DNA of 64,000 nucleotides from Voacanga thouarsii (taxonomy: Eukaryota; Streptophyta; Magnoliopsida; Gentianales; Apocynaceae): contig JANUWF010001729.1 in the NCBI GenBank assembly GCA_026120185.1, positions 1-64,000 on the forward strand. The letters run 5' to 3'. The notes beneath the pieces were generated by a model. That model worked only from the letters and a program-made list of their open reading frames with translations, ran no database searches and had not been told where the DNA came from. The translations under genes and the position numbers were made by a program. Numbering within the stretch: position 1 is the first letter of the stretch; each line of letters starts with the position of its first letter. Positions 24,176 through 36,179 of the stretch are shown one piece after another.

Positions 24176-24926
24176 CATAACCAAGCCAACATGCCAAAAT
24201 CATACTTAAAACATAATAAGCAAAATAAATATATATGAAATATAAATTTTCAAAATCATTTTTTGGAAAAGAATAAATAATGGATCCAAAATCCTAATTT
24301 GGAAACTATTCGGGTTCATTTTGAAAAGAAAACTTTTGTGGGTTAAAAAAAATAATTTTCTTTGGGGCTGCTTGGGATCTTCCTTGGGCAACCTAGGACT
24401 TTCCTAGGCCACCTGGTAGTTCTCTGGGTGGCCTAGAAGGCCGCCTAGTTGTTCTTTGGGCGCCAAGGAGTGAGTGTTATTATATAAGTTGACTCGCTTA
24501 AAAGAACAACGTGAACAAAGCATAACGGAGTGAATAGAAAAATGGTTGAATTAGATATCTTTCTCTATGTCCTTGTTATGTTTCCTAGGTAGATTTATTA
24601 TTGGTTGAAGTTCAGTACATCTCCCAGTCATAGGCACCACATTTCCTAGGGTGCTTGGAACTTGGCCAGCAACCTTTTTTTTTTTTTTTTTTGTTTCATT
24701 GTTTCAATCCAATTTTAGAAACAAGTTTTCTAGTTGGATTTGGTTTTTTTTGAAAAAATCGTTAATCTCTATTAACAAGTCAGTGTGATCACTATTACAA
24801 TGATTAAACCCATTAAAATGAATTTTCCAAAATTAAAATATTTGTGAAACAATTTCACGAGACTCGAATATGTTTATGAATGAATTTTAAAAATAATAAA
24901 AAAATCATAAAATGCATACGAGATGA

Positions 24927-24937
24927 CTTTGATACCA
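24927..24937 (-). other. Primer-binding site of element 2 (initiator tRNA-Met type)
   Basis: The minus strand reads TGGTATCAAAG just inside the LTR end. It matches the common plant copia PBS TGGTATCAGAG complementary to initiator methionine tRNA, with one change. The duplicated copy is at 34,985-34,995. Confidence 0.8.
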
Positions 24938-24940
24938 CCA

Positions 24941-25387
24941 TTAGATTTTGATCATGCAAAAATAATTTATGCACAGTGGAAATTAAAACGAAATTCATGC
25001 AAAGGAATCACTCGTATATAATTAAATAGGATAAAAGAGGGAAAGAAAAATTCGTTACCTAAAAAACGTAGCTTTTAAAATTTTTCTTCACATGCACGAA
25101 ACCCTTTCGTAAATTTGTTCAAGCACGAACCAACAAACTCTATGTTTAGGAATTTCTCTAATATGAATCCTACATGAGGAATTACTCAAGAACAACTGCC
25201 GAAAATCTATGCCTAGCAAATTTGATTCGATGACCAAGGGGTTTCTATTATGTTTCATGAAAAGAATGAAAATGTGCAGCGGTTTCTGTGTTTTGTTTCA
25301 ATGAAGAATAATACAAAAGTTTTGGTTTTTTGCTTTCCAGAAAGAAAAGCAACCATCCACCTATTTCTCAAATCTACATTGCGGCGC

Positions 25388-25446
<59 letters not shown>

Positions 25447-26120
25447 CTACCGCTAATGGAAACAAACAGAAAAAACCTTTTGTTTCCTAATTCTTTTAGG
25501 TAACAATCATTTAACTTTTACACTTACGGGCTTGGAATTTCAAGAATTGTCATTTGACCCAACTAATTACAATACTTTATAATTAGCTCATAATAATTAT
25601 TTACTTTCACTAGTTAACCCCACAATATTATCAAATAATATCCTGAGTACCAATTCCTCTATTATATGTGACCTATTAGATTTTTTAGTCAATTGGCAAC
25701 TAGTATGAATTAATTCTAATCACTCGAGAATTAATAATTCTTGATAATTAGAATTAACTTGTTAATTCTAATTATGATTAATTTATTAATTTTTCAATTA
25801 ATAAATTCATATTTTGCAGATCTTGAATAGCATTTAGCAATGTATCATGACCATTTAAAAGTCCAGAAAGTCAAGTGGCTTAATATGAATATTTCAATAG
25901 CAAAATATCAATACAATAAACTCCTTTAATCATTCTAGATCTCATTCGATTTAGAGTACGGAATTAGTACTAACTCCCATTAGAATATAATTAATTCCAA
26001 ATCAAATTTATCAATACTTGATCTAGGAATCCATTAGTTAATATGTATATCATTTGGAACTATTTCTAACACATAGTCTTCTTGGCTAAAGACTTCTTCA
26101 GTAATGATTTCATACAAGTG
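24941..26120 (-). repeat. Truncated 5' LTR of element 2
   Basis: It follows the PBS and is collinear with the LTRs at 10,884 and 16,244. Homology stops at 26,120, about 450 bp short of full LTR length, and element D gag begins at once. A short direct repeat GACTTCTTCAG lies at about 26,090 and 26,120 across the junction. It contains the (TG)27 microsatellite at 25,391-25,444. Confidence 0.82.
25391..25444 (+). repeat. (TG)27 microsatellite
   Basis: There are 27 uninterrupted TG units inside the truncated LTR. The same position in the duplicated unit, 35,449-35,502, also has 27 units. The related LTR at 10,884 has only a short degenerate CA/TG stretch near 11,320-11,360, so the array grew after the LTRs diverged. 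Confidence 0.95.
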
Positions 26121-27688
26121 ACTTCTTCAGAACTAATACTGTCTGAATATCAAAGTGGCAGATGTTGACAAATCAGTTTGAGGAATTGAAGATGGGTAAG
26201 CATGAGTCAGTTGTCGTATTTGGTAACAAACTAAGGGACATTGCCAATCAAGCTTATCAAGCTGGAAGAATAATACTCGGAAAAAGGTTGATTTGGAAAA
26301 CACTGAGATCTTGGCCACTAAGATTTCAAGCAAAAGTTGCTTGCCATTGAAGAATGTAGAGATGTTTTAACAATGCGTCTAGATGAACTAATAGGTTCCT
26401 TGCAAACCTATCATATGAACTTTCAATCGCAATCAAAATCCAAAGAAAATGGCATTGCATTTAATGCTAAAGAAGAATCTAATGAAGAAATTAGTTTGCT
26501 GACAAGAAGATTCAACAAAATGTTGAGCAAGCTTAAATAGATGAAAAAACCTTTGGCAAACTATTCAACATAAAATCTTAAGTTTAACAGAAGATGAACA
26601 CGGAACTAAAATCCACAGAGAGTAAGAATGTCCCAAAAGGACCAAAATATCATAAATGTGGTGGAATTGGTCATATCTAAATTGATTGGGGAAATCTGAA
26701 GAAAAAGTTGAAGAACAAGTCGTACAATACTACTTTAAGTGATGATGATGATATACAAGATTATGCTGCTGAGCTTAGTTTTGATGAAGGAGATGATTTT
26801 GGTTAATTATGCAATGTTGCATTTAATGCGATAATTGAGAAAGATTTAATTTTAGAAATACGAGACACCAAAAGAAGTTGTTGAAGATAATATGGATAAA
26901 TATAACAATGATAACGAGGAGATGTCACCAGAAACATTTCTAGAGGAATGTGAGGTATTGTGCTCAAAATGGCGTGAAGGTGTGAAGCAAATCACAATGT
27001 TGAAAAAACAAGTTGAAGGACTTCAATAATTACTTAGTGTTAAATGACAAACAATTGAGCGTCATGAAAACAAAGCTAAACAAAAGGAGGAGGAATTGAA
27101 AATAAGTAATTAGCAAGTCGCATCAAACTAATCAAATGCTAATGGATGCAAAATTAGCCATCAAAAGACTGAATACTAGAAAGGCAAAGTTGGATAAAAT
27201 TCTCTCTTTCGAAAAATCTCCTTTCGACAAAATTAGATTGGGTTATGATGAATCTAACAAGTCTATTATTTCACATTAGATAAGTTTGACAGTTGCAAAA
27301 AAGAAAGGACAACTAAGGAAATTCAAACAAAAACCTAAGAAACTCCAGGTTCATTGTGATTTATGCTCTCTTGCAAGTCATAAATAGAGGAAATATTTGA
27401 AGAGATTTAAGGATATTCAACATGGCTGAAAGTCTGTCAAACTCGACTTTGACAATAGGAAGAAATCTCTAAAGGTGAAGCACATATGCATCAAGAAAGC
27501 TGAAATCAAAGCACATATTTTTCACATATCTCTAAAAGCCACAATAGAGGGTGTTTGGTATCTTGATAAGGGTTGTTTAAAACACAACACGGGAAAGAAT
27601 AATTTTCTTGTGAATTATAAATGCAACAGTAGAGGATTAGTCACATTTAGTAATAGATCAAAGAATAAGGTTATTGAAACAGGCACAT
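26121..27688 (+). pseudogene. Element D gag and protease start (copy 1)
   Basis: Frames at 26,162 and 26,337 give gag with QFEELKMGKHESVVVFGNKL, ECRDVLTMRLDELIGSLQTY and NEEISLLTRRFNKMLSKLK. The zinc knuckle near 26,645 has its first cysteine as tyrosine (YHKCGGIGHI) followed by a stop. An acidic linker follows, with coiled-coil-like lysine/glutamate sequence to about 27,250. Protease begins in 27,475-27,688 as WYLDKGCLKHNTG, where the usual aspartate-serine-glycine triad reads D-K-G. Sequence stops at 27,688 where an LTR begins. Confidence 0.85.
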
Positions 27689-28913
27689 TGTGAAGCTTGA
27701 AAAATAAAAACAGAAGCATGCATACGAGAGAATAGAAACAAAAACGCACGTAACACGGTGGAAGGTTGTTTAAGTTTATACCTTTGCGCGTTAATGTTTT
27801 CTTTAGCACTGATGGATTTGAGTGAACAACTAGGACGCTAGCTACACTTGTAGAATCTTTTGGTTGAAATCTTGCTATGTGTCTGCTACGTCTCATTTGC
27901 ATGAATGCCAACTCCTTTTGAGAACTTAGAATATTTCACTGCCTAAAGCTTGTTGGTGAAACAATATGGGCGAGGAAAATCGGACTCGTCTTCCTCGGAT
28001 CACTATTATTAATTAACAAAACTAAGAAGAACAACCAGAAAGGAAAACAAGAGAGAGAGAAAAAAAAAAAAACAAAAGCCTCTGCTGGGTTTTTTTTCCC
28101 CAAACGTGTATCTTCTGTGAATAAATAACACACGACTAACATATGGTAACAAAAACACCGGGGTTTTGATATTTCAAAACACCCGGAAGCTATCAACAAA
28201 AGAGGTTTGGCTTAGCCCAAGCTCTTACGTTACTGTGAATTTAAAAAACCCTAGTGGTCCAAGTTATTAGGCCATTAATATTATTTATTATTTTTCTTGG
28301 ACCTAACGAGCCCAAAATAATAAACATTAATTATTTATATTTTAGGCCTATAAAAATAACTTAATAAATAATTAATGAGTCCAAATAAACTCAAATAATT
28401 ATTTTAAGTATTTTTATCTAGTTTAGGCCCAGGTTAATTTTTATTATTCAATCTGGGTTTAGGCCCTGAATAATTAATTAACTAATTAAATTAAATAATA
28501 AATTTTATTTTATTTCTATCGTTCTTTTATTTTATTTTAGTCCAATAATAAATTAGACTTCTTGAATAAAATAAAATCCTTTTTAACTGAGACTATTTCC
28601 TCTACCCAAAATTAATTAGGACTTATAGGCTATTCCGAGGATCACAAAGATATATCGCTTTGGTTACTAAAATGACCAACATATCCATACTATATAAATA
28701 GCTGTATTTTGCATTTTAAATATTTCTAATATCTTCATAAAGAGATACTGACCCCAAGAACAATGCTACGTTAGCTATGTCTCCTACCTACAAGTGAAAT
28801 GACTAAAATACCCCTCTACACATCGCCATGTATTTAGAGTGGAAAAAAGTATACTAACACATCTCTAAAAAATATTTACCATCCTTAAGCTTCTAGTCCA
28901 ATGATTCATGATT
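27689..28913 (-). repeat. LTR fragment related to element E (copy 1)
   Basis: It starts TGTGAAGCTTG within the element D protease. Its reverse complement matches the 3' LTR at 61,539-63,270 in patches, for instance around the 'cacttgtaggt' block (28,785 here, 62,360 there). It is interrupted at 28,914 by the CACTA element. The rest of this LTR is found beyond the complete CACTA at 46,414-47,027. Confidence 0.7.
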
Positions 28914-29340
28914 CACTACAAAAAAAGTGGCTTTTGGCAATGCTTTTATTCGCAACATAGCAAAATATGTGGTGAAAGCTTAGTTTTTACCACAGTTTTG
29001 AATTCCGTGGCATATAAATCTTTTTTGTAATACTTTATTTTGTCACAGTCACGTTTTTGTAAGTAAAAGTTCATTTTTACCATAGATTTAAAAATTGTGT
29101 GGGTAAAAATAATTTTTTGCCACAAAGATTTGAAATTGTGGGTAAAAAAATTTTATTATCCACAGTTTTACTAAATTGTGGAAAAAGTATATTTTATCAA
29201 ATATTAAAAAATGTCAACATAAAATGGAAGCTTTCATTAGACACCATAGTTGAGATAATTATATTGTGTTCAAATCTTGATATTACTATTTTATTAATTT
29301 TTATAAAGTTTTTTGGACCAACTACCTAGTTTTTTTCAAA

Positions 29341-31455
29341 TATTTTCTAGATATTTTGATAGATTATGTGCCAAAATATATCCGATTACCTTCAAATTTT
29401 GTCATAATATTTTTCTCAGTAATTTTAACAAATCTAATAGTTGGATCATTAATTTGATACGCCTATCTTTATAAATGCGTTAGGTTTTGGATATTTTTCT
29501 AAATATTCTACTAGATAATGTGTCAAAATATATCTGATTAGCTTCGAATTTTGTCATAGCAATTTTCTTAGTAATCTAAACAAATTTAATAACTGGATTA
29601 TTAATTTGATACGCCTATCTTTGTAAATACGTTAGGTTTTAGATATTTGTTTAGATATTATACTAGATAATATACCAAAAAATATCTGTTTACCTTCAAA
29701 TTTTGTCATAATATTTTTTTTAAATAATTTTAACAAATAAAATGGTTGGATCATTAATTTGATATGCCTATCTTTATAGATGCGTTAGGTTTTTTTTTTT
29801 AATATATTTTTAGATATTACGCTAGATTATGTACCAAATTATATCCGATAACCTTCAAATTTTGTCATAACACTTTTCTTAGAGATTTTAATAAATCTAA
29901 CGGTTGGATCGTTAATTTGAAACGCATATATTTATAAATGCATTGGGTTTTGGATATTTTTTTAGATATTATACTAGATTATATACCAAAATATATCTGA
30001 TTACTTTCAAATTTTGTCATAACACTTTTCATAGTAATTTTAACAAATCTAATGGTTGGATCATTAATTTGATATGCCTATCTTTATAAATGCATTAGAT
30101 TTGGGATTTTTTTTTATATATATTATGCTAGATTATGTACCAAATTATATCCAATAACCTTAAAATTTTGTCATATTACTTTTATTAGTGATTTTATTAA
30201 ATTTAATGATTAGATCGTTAATTTGATGCACATGTCTTTGTAAATACGATAGGTTTTGGATATTTTTTTAGATATTATTTTAGATTGTGTACCAAAATGT
30301 ATCCGATTACTTTCAAACTTTGTCATAACACTTTTCGTAATAATTTTAACAAATTCACCGGTTGGATCATTAATTTCATATGCCTATCTTTGTAAATGCA
30401 TTAGGTTTTAGATTTTTTTTTTTTAGATATTATGCTTGATTATGTACCAAAATATATCCGATTAACTTCAAATATTTCCATAACACTTTTTATAGTGATT
30501 TTAAAAAATTTAACGGTTGGTTCGTTAATTTAACATACTTATCTTTGTAAATACATTAGGTTTTTTATATTTTTTTAGATACTATGCTAGACTATGTACC
30601 AAAATATATCCGATTACATTCAAATTTTTTCATAACATTTTTCTTATTGATTTTAACAAATCTAATGGTTAGATCATTAATTTGATATGCCTATCTTTAT
30701 AAATACGTTAGGTTTTGGTTATTTTTTAAAATATGATGATGGATTGTGTACCAAAAATCTATCAGATTACCTTAAAATTTTGTCATAACACTTTTCTTAG
30801 TAATTTTAACAAATTTTGACGATTAGATTGTTAATTTGATATATCTATCTTTGTAAATGCGTTAGGTTTTGGATATTTTTAAAGATATTATGCTAAATTA
30901 TGCGTTAAAATATATCTGATTACCTTCAAATTTAGTCACAATATTTTTATTCATGATTTTAACATATCTAATGGTTGAATCTTTAATTTAATATGCCTAT
31001 ATTTGTAAATGTATTAGGTTTTGGATATTTTTTTAGATATTATTCTAGATTATATGCCAAAATATATCTGATTACCTTCAAATTTTGACATAACATTTTT
31101 ATTAGCGATTTTAATATATCTAATGGTTGGATCTTTAATTTAATATGCCTATATTTGTAAATGTATTAGGTTTTGGATATTTTTTTAGATATTATTCTAG
31201 TTTATGTACCAAATTATATCCGATTACCTTTAAATTTTGTCATAACACTTTTTTTAGTAATTTTAACAAATCTAACGGTTGGATTATTAATTTGATATGC
31301 CTATCTTAGTAAATACTTTAGATTTTGGATATTTTTCTAGATATTATGGTAGATTTTATGTCAAAATATACCCGATTGCCTTCAAACTTTGTCATAACAC
31401 TTTTCTTAATGATTTTAAGAAATCTAATTGTTGGATCATTAATTTGGTATGCCAA
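29341..31455 (+). repeat. 152-bp tandem array inside the CACTA (copy 1)
   Basis: Fourteen imperfect units, about 151-160 bases each, start near 29,341, 29,492, 29,644, 29,804, 29,955 and so on to 31,330. Each unit has blocks like TTAGATATTATGCTAGATTA, CAAATTTTGTCATAACACTT and TTAATTTGATATGCCTATCT. Units have diverged from one another, so the array is old. Open frames in it are chance products. The duplicated array lies at 39,397-41,511. Confidence 0.92.
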
Positions 31456-31502
31456 TATGTATTTAATGCATATATATTAATATATATTCATATGTTATAT
31501 TA

Positions 31503-32036
31503 ACACACACACACACACACACACCGATAGAGAGATAACGAATTCTAATTTTTTCTGAATAAATAAAAATTAGAAATAATAGAATTGATTTTAATTTGTT
31601 ACTTAATGAAAAAAATTAAGATTTATAACTAAATGAGAAAAGTATATTTAAATTTAATATTACTATTTTTGGACTGATAATATTTCGTTCAATATGGTCT
31701 ATTGAGATTTGGTCAATGAAAATTGATATCTTTTTTAATTATAGATCATTTCAAAAATTTTATATATCATTTTCAGTTGGACCATGTATAAGATGAGATC
31801 ATTAATATTTTTAAATTTTTTATTTTTTTTAAGTACAGGTTTTTTATAATTTTATAAAAAATCTATTATTCTAAATAAATTTTTAAAAAAATATTAAAAT
31901 TTTATTTTTTGTCAATCAATAAATTAATTTTATTTCGCTTAATATTTATAAATTTATAACAATAATAATGTTAATAGTAAATAAATAAATTGAGTAGCAA
32001 ATATACTATTTCAAGTTTTAATATGTATAAGTAGAT

Positions 32037-32069
<33 letters not shown>

Positions 32070-32180
32070 GTGTATATGTATGTGTATATGTTTATATATT
32101 TATGTATATGTATATATACAGATATATATATATATATATATACAAATAACGATATATATATATATATATATAGTATAATA
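31503..32180 (+). repeat. AC, TG and TA microsatellites in the CACTA
   Basis: There is (AC)11 at 31,503-31,524, about (TG)14 at 32,039-32,067, and several (TA)n runs at 32,118-32,172. At the duplicated positions the tracts are 12 AC units (41,561-41,584), about 19 TG units (42,099-42,137) and a longer final (TA)n. The rest of the stretch is A/T-rich with no gene. Confidence 0.9.
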
Positions 32181-32236
32181 AGTATTTAACCCAAAATCCT
32201 TCTTCCCCAAAATAGAAATCCAATTATATAGAAATC

Positions 32237-34233
32237 CATTAAAATCATTCCATAACTCATTTAGCATCTATGGTTCACCGTTAACAGATGTCGCTAACAA
32301 AGTGTGTTCACAAGGAATCTTACTACTTTCCTTGTTCCTCCCATTCTCATAGAAATGTATTACTTGAGCTAATCCAACTTACATATATCCATTTCCTATT
32401 TCTTCATCCAACACATACATATATAAGACTTTTCATAAATCCTTCTTAAATCACTTATTCATGCATGAACATTAACAAAAATAATACATGAGTTCATCAT
32501 CTTTAAAATTCTGCATTTCTTGCACCTTGGCACCATTGCTTGTTTATATCATAACTTTTGATTCACAAGTCCAATTAATGTCAAACTAGTTCCAAAATGT
32601 CCCCAAAACATTTATTTATGATTTAAAACTCATGGAATACCAATTTCCTTTGCCATTTGTTTCAGTTTTAATCATAAACCTCCAGCTTCTTCATCCTGTC
32701 ACTGAACTGGCAGCCCTTGGTATTTAAACTGTAACTTTCTATTTACAAGTCCAAATCATGTCAAATTGGTCTTAAAATGACCCTAAGACATTTAGCTACA
32801 AGTTTAAGATCATTGTGTTCCACAATAATTGACCATTTCATTCAGTTTAACAGTTCTTCAAGTCTGCTCGGAAATTATAAAAACAGAATTTCTGTTTGTT
32901 CCTTTTTCTTAATACTAGTAATTCTCTCTCTCTTTTTTTTTAATACAACATGCATGCTTTCTAATCATTTTAATACTTTGTTTCTCATCTAAACATCACA
33001 TAATCCTCTGATTTTCAGACATAAGCAACTCAGTACTTTCACTTTTAAACAACACAAAATCAGTAGCCATAATATTTCATTTTCTTCAACAATTAAACCA
33101 TTTGCTATCTTATTTCTTTCTTCCATCTTTGCAGCCATGAAAAACCATTCAAACCACCATCGAAACACCTTTATCCACCATATGAAAAATTGTATATAGC
33201 CCTCCAAGTCAACCAGCACACACAACACACACAACAGCCCCAAAACATAGCATTTTCCAAGTATTTTTCATAGTTCTCATGAATTTCCCAATAAAATTAA
33301 TACCAAAATAATCCTCACAACTTAATCTACAACTTTAATTCAAGGAGTATGATGTTTTACTTTGTGTATAGAGATTTACAAGTTTGCAAATGCCCAAATT
33401 TCTTCCTTTTCTCCTTCTCTTTTTTCTTCTTGGAATCTCTCTCTCTTTCCCTTTTTCTTCCTATTTTTCTCTAGCTTTTCTTCCCTTTTCTTTCTCTCTT
33501 CTTTCTCTATTCCTTGTGGACAAATTTGTTGCTAAAATTCAGCTCCTCCACCGCCATTCTTGGTCAAGAATGATGACCAATTCATTAAATGCTATGGTGG
33601 CTATTGTGGGCTATCCTTACAAGTGGCACTTCTCATTCGCCACCATTTTTCTTTAATTATTTTCCTCCAAAAAATTATTCAATAAACTTTATGAAATAAC
33701 CAAGCACCATTTGACACTTGTTTTCATCCACCAATCATATTCAACTATTTGTTTCAATTTCGATTGCATTTTAGAATTTTTTTTCAGAAAATAACTATAA
33801 TTTCGGTCCGTATCAGGAAAATATTTTTATTCCACCAATATAATCTGTGAATTTTACTGAATTCAATGGTAGGGATCAAAATTTTCAATTCTTTCTCAAT
33901 CCTCTTCAATTTATGGTCAAAATCCCATTCACGGTCAAAATTATGATAATACCTTGAAAATTCAAATTATACCAAAATGTTCGTCTCATCGCATTGATCA
34001 ACTTTTGTTCTGGGCTAATATCTAAATTCTCACTCTATACAAAGTAGTCACCCATTGAAGTACAAAAGTGCAGGTAGAACAATTTTAAAATTCCAATAAT
34101 TCCCCTAAATATTTTTATTGCACCAAAACATTCATCTCATTATACTGATCATTTCTTGTTCTGGTCATTTATACAAATTCTTATTCTATACAAAATAGTA
34201 GCTAATTAAAGTACAAAAGTGGGGATTATTACA
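32237..34233. mobile_element. Solo LTR fragment (duplicate of 22,178-24,175)
   Basis: This is the right-hand 2.0 kb of the 3.16-kb solo LTR, created by the tandem duplication. It keeps the GGGGATTATTACA end and the right-hand CATAA, but has no left end. Open frames at 32,989-33,243 (minus) and 33,384-33,656 (plus) duplicate those at 22.9-23.6 kb and have no recognised domain. Confidence 0.9.
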
Positions 34234-35445
34234 CATAACCAAGCCAACATGCCAAAATCATACTTAAAACATAATAAGCAAAATAAATATATATGAAATA
34301 TAAATTTTCAAAATCATTTTTTTGGAAAAGAATAAATAATGGATCCAAAATCCTAATTTGGAAACTATTCGGGTTCATTTTGAAAAGAAAACTTTTGTGG
34401 GTTAAAAAAAATAATTTTCTTTGGGGCTGCTTGGGATCTTCCTTGGGCAACCTAGGACTTTCCTAGGCCACCTGGTAGTTCTCTGGGTGGCCTAGAAGGC
34501 CGCCTAGTTGTTCTTTGGGCGCCAAGGAGTGAGTGTTATTATATAAGTTGACTCGCTTAAAAGAACAACGTGAACAAAGCATAACGGAGTGAATAGAAAA
34601 ATGGTTGAATTAGATATCTTTCTCTATGTCCTTGTTATGTTTCCTAGGTAGATTTATTATTGGTTGAAGTTCAGTACATCTCCCAGTCATAGGCACCACA
34701 TTTCCTAGGGTGCTTGGAACTTGGCCAGCAACCTTTTTTTTTTTTTTTTTTGTTTCATTGTTTCAATCCAATTTTAGAAACAAGTTTTCTAGTTGGATTT
34801 GGTTTTTTTTGAAAAAATCGTTAATCTCTATTAACAAGTCAGTGTGATCACTATTACAATGATTAAACCCATTAAAATGAATTTTCCAAAATTAAAATAT
34901 TTGTGAAACAATTTCACAGACCCGAATATGTTTATGAATGAATTTTAAAAATAATAAAAAAATCATAAAATGCATACGAGATGACTTTGATACCACCATT
35001 AGATTTTGATCATGCAAAAATAATTTATGCACAGTGGAAATTAAAACGAAATTCATGCAAAGGAATCACTCGTATATAATTAAATAGGATAAAAGAGGGA
35101 AAGAAAAATTCGTTACCTAAAAAACGTAGCTTTTAAAATTTTTCTTCACATGCACGAAACCCTTTCGTAAATTTGTTCAAGCACGAACCAACAAACTCTA
35201 TGTTTAGGAATTTCTCTAATATGAATCCTACATGAGGAATTACTCAAGAACAACTGCCGAAAATCTATGCCTAGCAAATTTGATTCGATGACCAAGGGGT
35301 TTCTATTATGTTTCATGAAAAGAATGAAAATGTGCAGCGGTTTCTGTGTTTTGTTTCAATGAAGAATAATACAAAAGTTTTGGTTTTTTGCTTTCCAGAA
35401 AGAAAAGCAACCATCCACCTATTTCTCAAATCTACATTGCGGCGC

Positions 35446-35504
<59 letters not shown>

Positions 35505-36179
35505 CTACCGCTAATGGAAACAAACAGCAAAAAACCTTTTGTTTCCTAATTCTTTTAGGTAACAATCATTTAACTTTTACACTTACGGGCTTGGAATTTC
35601 AAGAATTGTCATTTGACCCAACTAATTACAATACTTTATAATTAGCTCATAATAATTATTTACTTTCACTAGTTAACCCCACAATATTATCAAATAATAT
35701 CCTGAGTACCAATTCCTCTATTATATGTGACCTATTAGATTTTTTAGTCAATTGGCAACTAGTATGAATTAATTCTAATCACTCGAGAATTAATAATTCT
35801 TGATAATTAGAATTAACTTGTTAATTCTAATTATGATTAATTTATTAATTTTTCAATTAATAAATTCATATTTTGCAGATCTTGAATAGCATTTAGCAAT
35901 GTATCATGACCATTTAAAAGTCCAGAAAGTCAAGTGGCTTAATATGAATATTTCAATAGCAAAATATCAATACAATAAACTCCTTTAATCATTCTAGATC
36001 TCATTCGATTTAGAGTACGGAATTAGTACTAACTCCCATTAGAATATAATTAATTCCAAATCAAATTTATCAATACTTGATCTAGGAATCCATTAGTTAA
36101 TATGTATATCATTTGGAACTATTTCTAACACATAGTCTTCTTGGCTAAAGACTTCTTCAGTAATGATTTCATACAAGTG
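34234..36179 (-). repeat. Duplicate of element 2 leader, PBS and truncated 5' LTR
   Basis: This is a copy of 24,176-26,120. The leader runs to 34,984, the PBS (TGGTATCAAAG on minus) is at 34,985-34,995 and the truncated LTR at 34,999-36,179, including (TG)27. The junction to element D gag is the same as in unit 1, so that junction predates the duplication. Confidence 0.88.

Larger units (their letters stand above)
19096..24926 (-). other. Leader (5' UTR) region of element 2 with insertions
   Basis: Between gag and the PBS there is no protein-like frame that I recognise. After removing the MITE (19,616-20,541) and the solo LTR (21,013-24,175) the leader is about 1.75 kb, long for a copia. A GC-richer patch at 24,360-24,480 has several copies of 'cctag' and 'ggcc'. 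A frame at 19,378-19,187 is open but has no motif. Confidence 0.6.
10884..26120 (-). mobile_element. Nested copia retrotransposon, element 2
   Basis: On the minus strand this is an almost full-length copia. From high to low coordinates it has a truncated 5' LTR (26,120-24,941), PBS (24,937-24,927), long leader, gag (from 19,095), protease, integrase, RT, RNase H, polypurine tract (about 13,502-13,494) and 3' LTR (13,492-10,884). Later insertions inflate it: a MITE in the 3' LTR, a solo LTR of its own family between integrase and protease, a second MITE and a 3.16-kb solo LTR in the leader. Without these the internal region is about 5.7 kb. Stops and frameshifts occur throughout and the two LTRs have diverged visibly, so it is an old insertion. 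Confidence 0.85.
22178..32236 (+). repeat. 10-kb tandem duplication, unit 1
   Basis: This 10,059-bp segment is almost identical to 32,237-42,312. Both begin CATTAAAATCATTCC and both end AATTATATAGAAATC. The left breakpoint is inside the 3.16-kb solo LTR and the right one is inside the CACTA element. At the centre, 32,236/32,237, the end of unit 1 joins the start of unit 2 with no shared bases by eye. It contains the solo LTR 3' part, the element 2 leader, PBS and truncated LTR, the element D gag-pro, an LTR fragment and the first 3.3 kb of the CACTA. It may be a recent real duplication or an assembly artefact. Confidence 0.95.
28914..32236 (+). mobile_element. Partial CACTA element (left 3.3 kb, unit 1)
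   Basis: It begins with the CACTA terminus CACTACAAAAAAAGTG and subterminal repeats of 'ccacag/ccgtggca' type. It continues through the 152-bp array and is cut at 32,236 by the tandem-duplication junction. It has no right end, so it could not move on its own. No transposase is seen. The complete copy is at 38,969-46,413. Confidence 0.88.

Noticed and set aside
25250..25456. Open frame ending in alternating Cys-Val residues (also at 35,308-35,514)
   Set aside because: The Cys-Val run is the translation of the (TG)27 microsatellite in an LTR.
29341..31455. Regularly spaced repeats that at first sight resemble a CRISPR-like array
   Set aside because: Whole units are repeated without unique spacers, units are about 152 bp, and the array lies inside a plant CACTA element.
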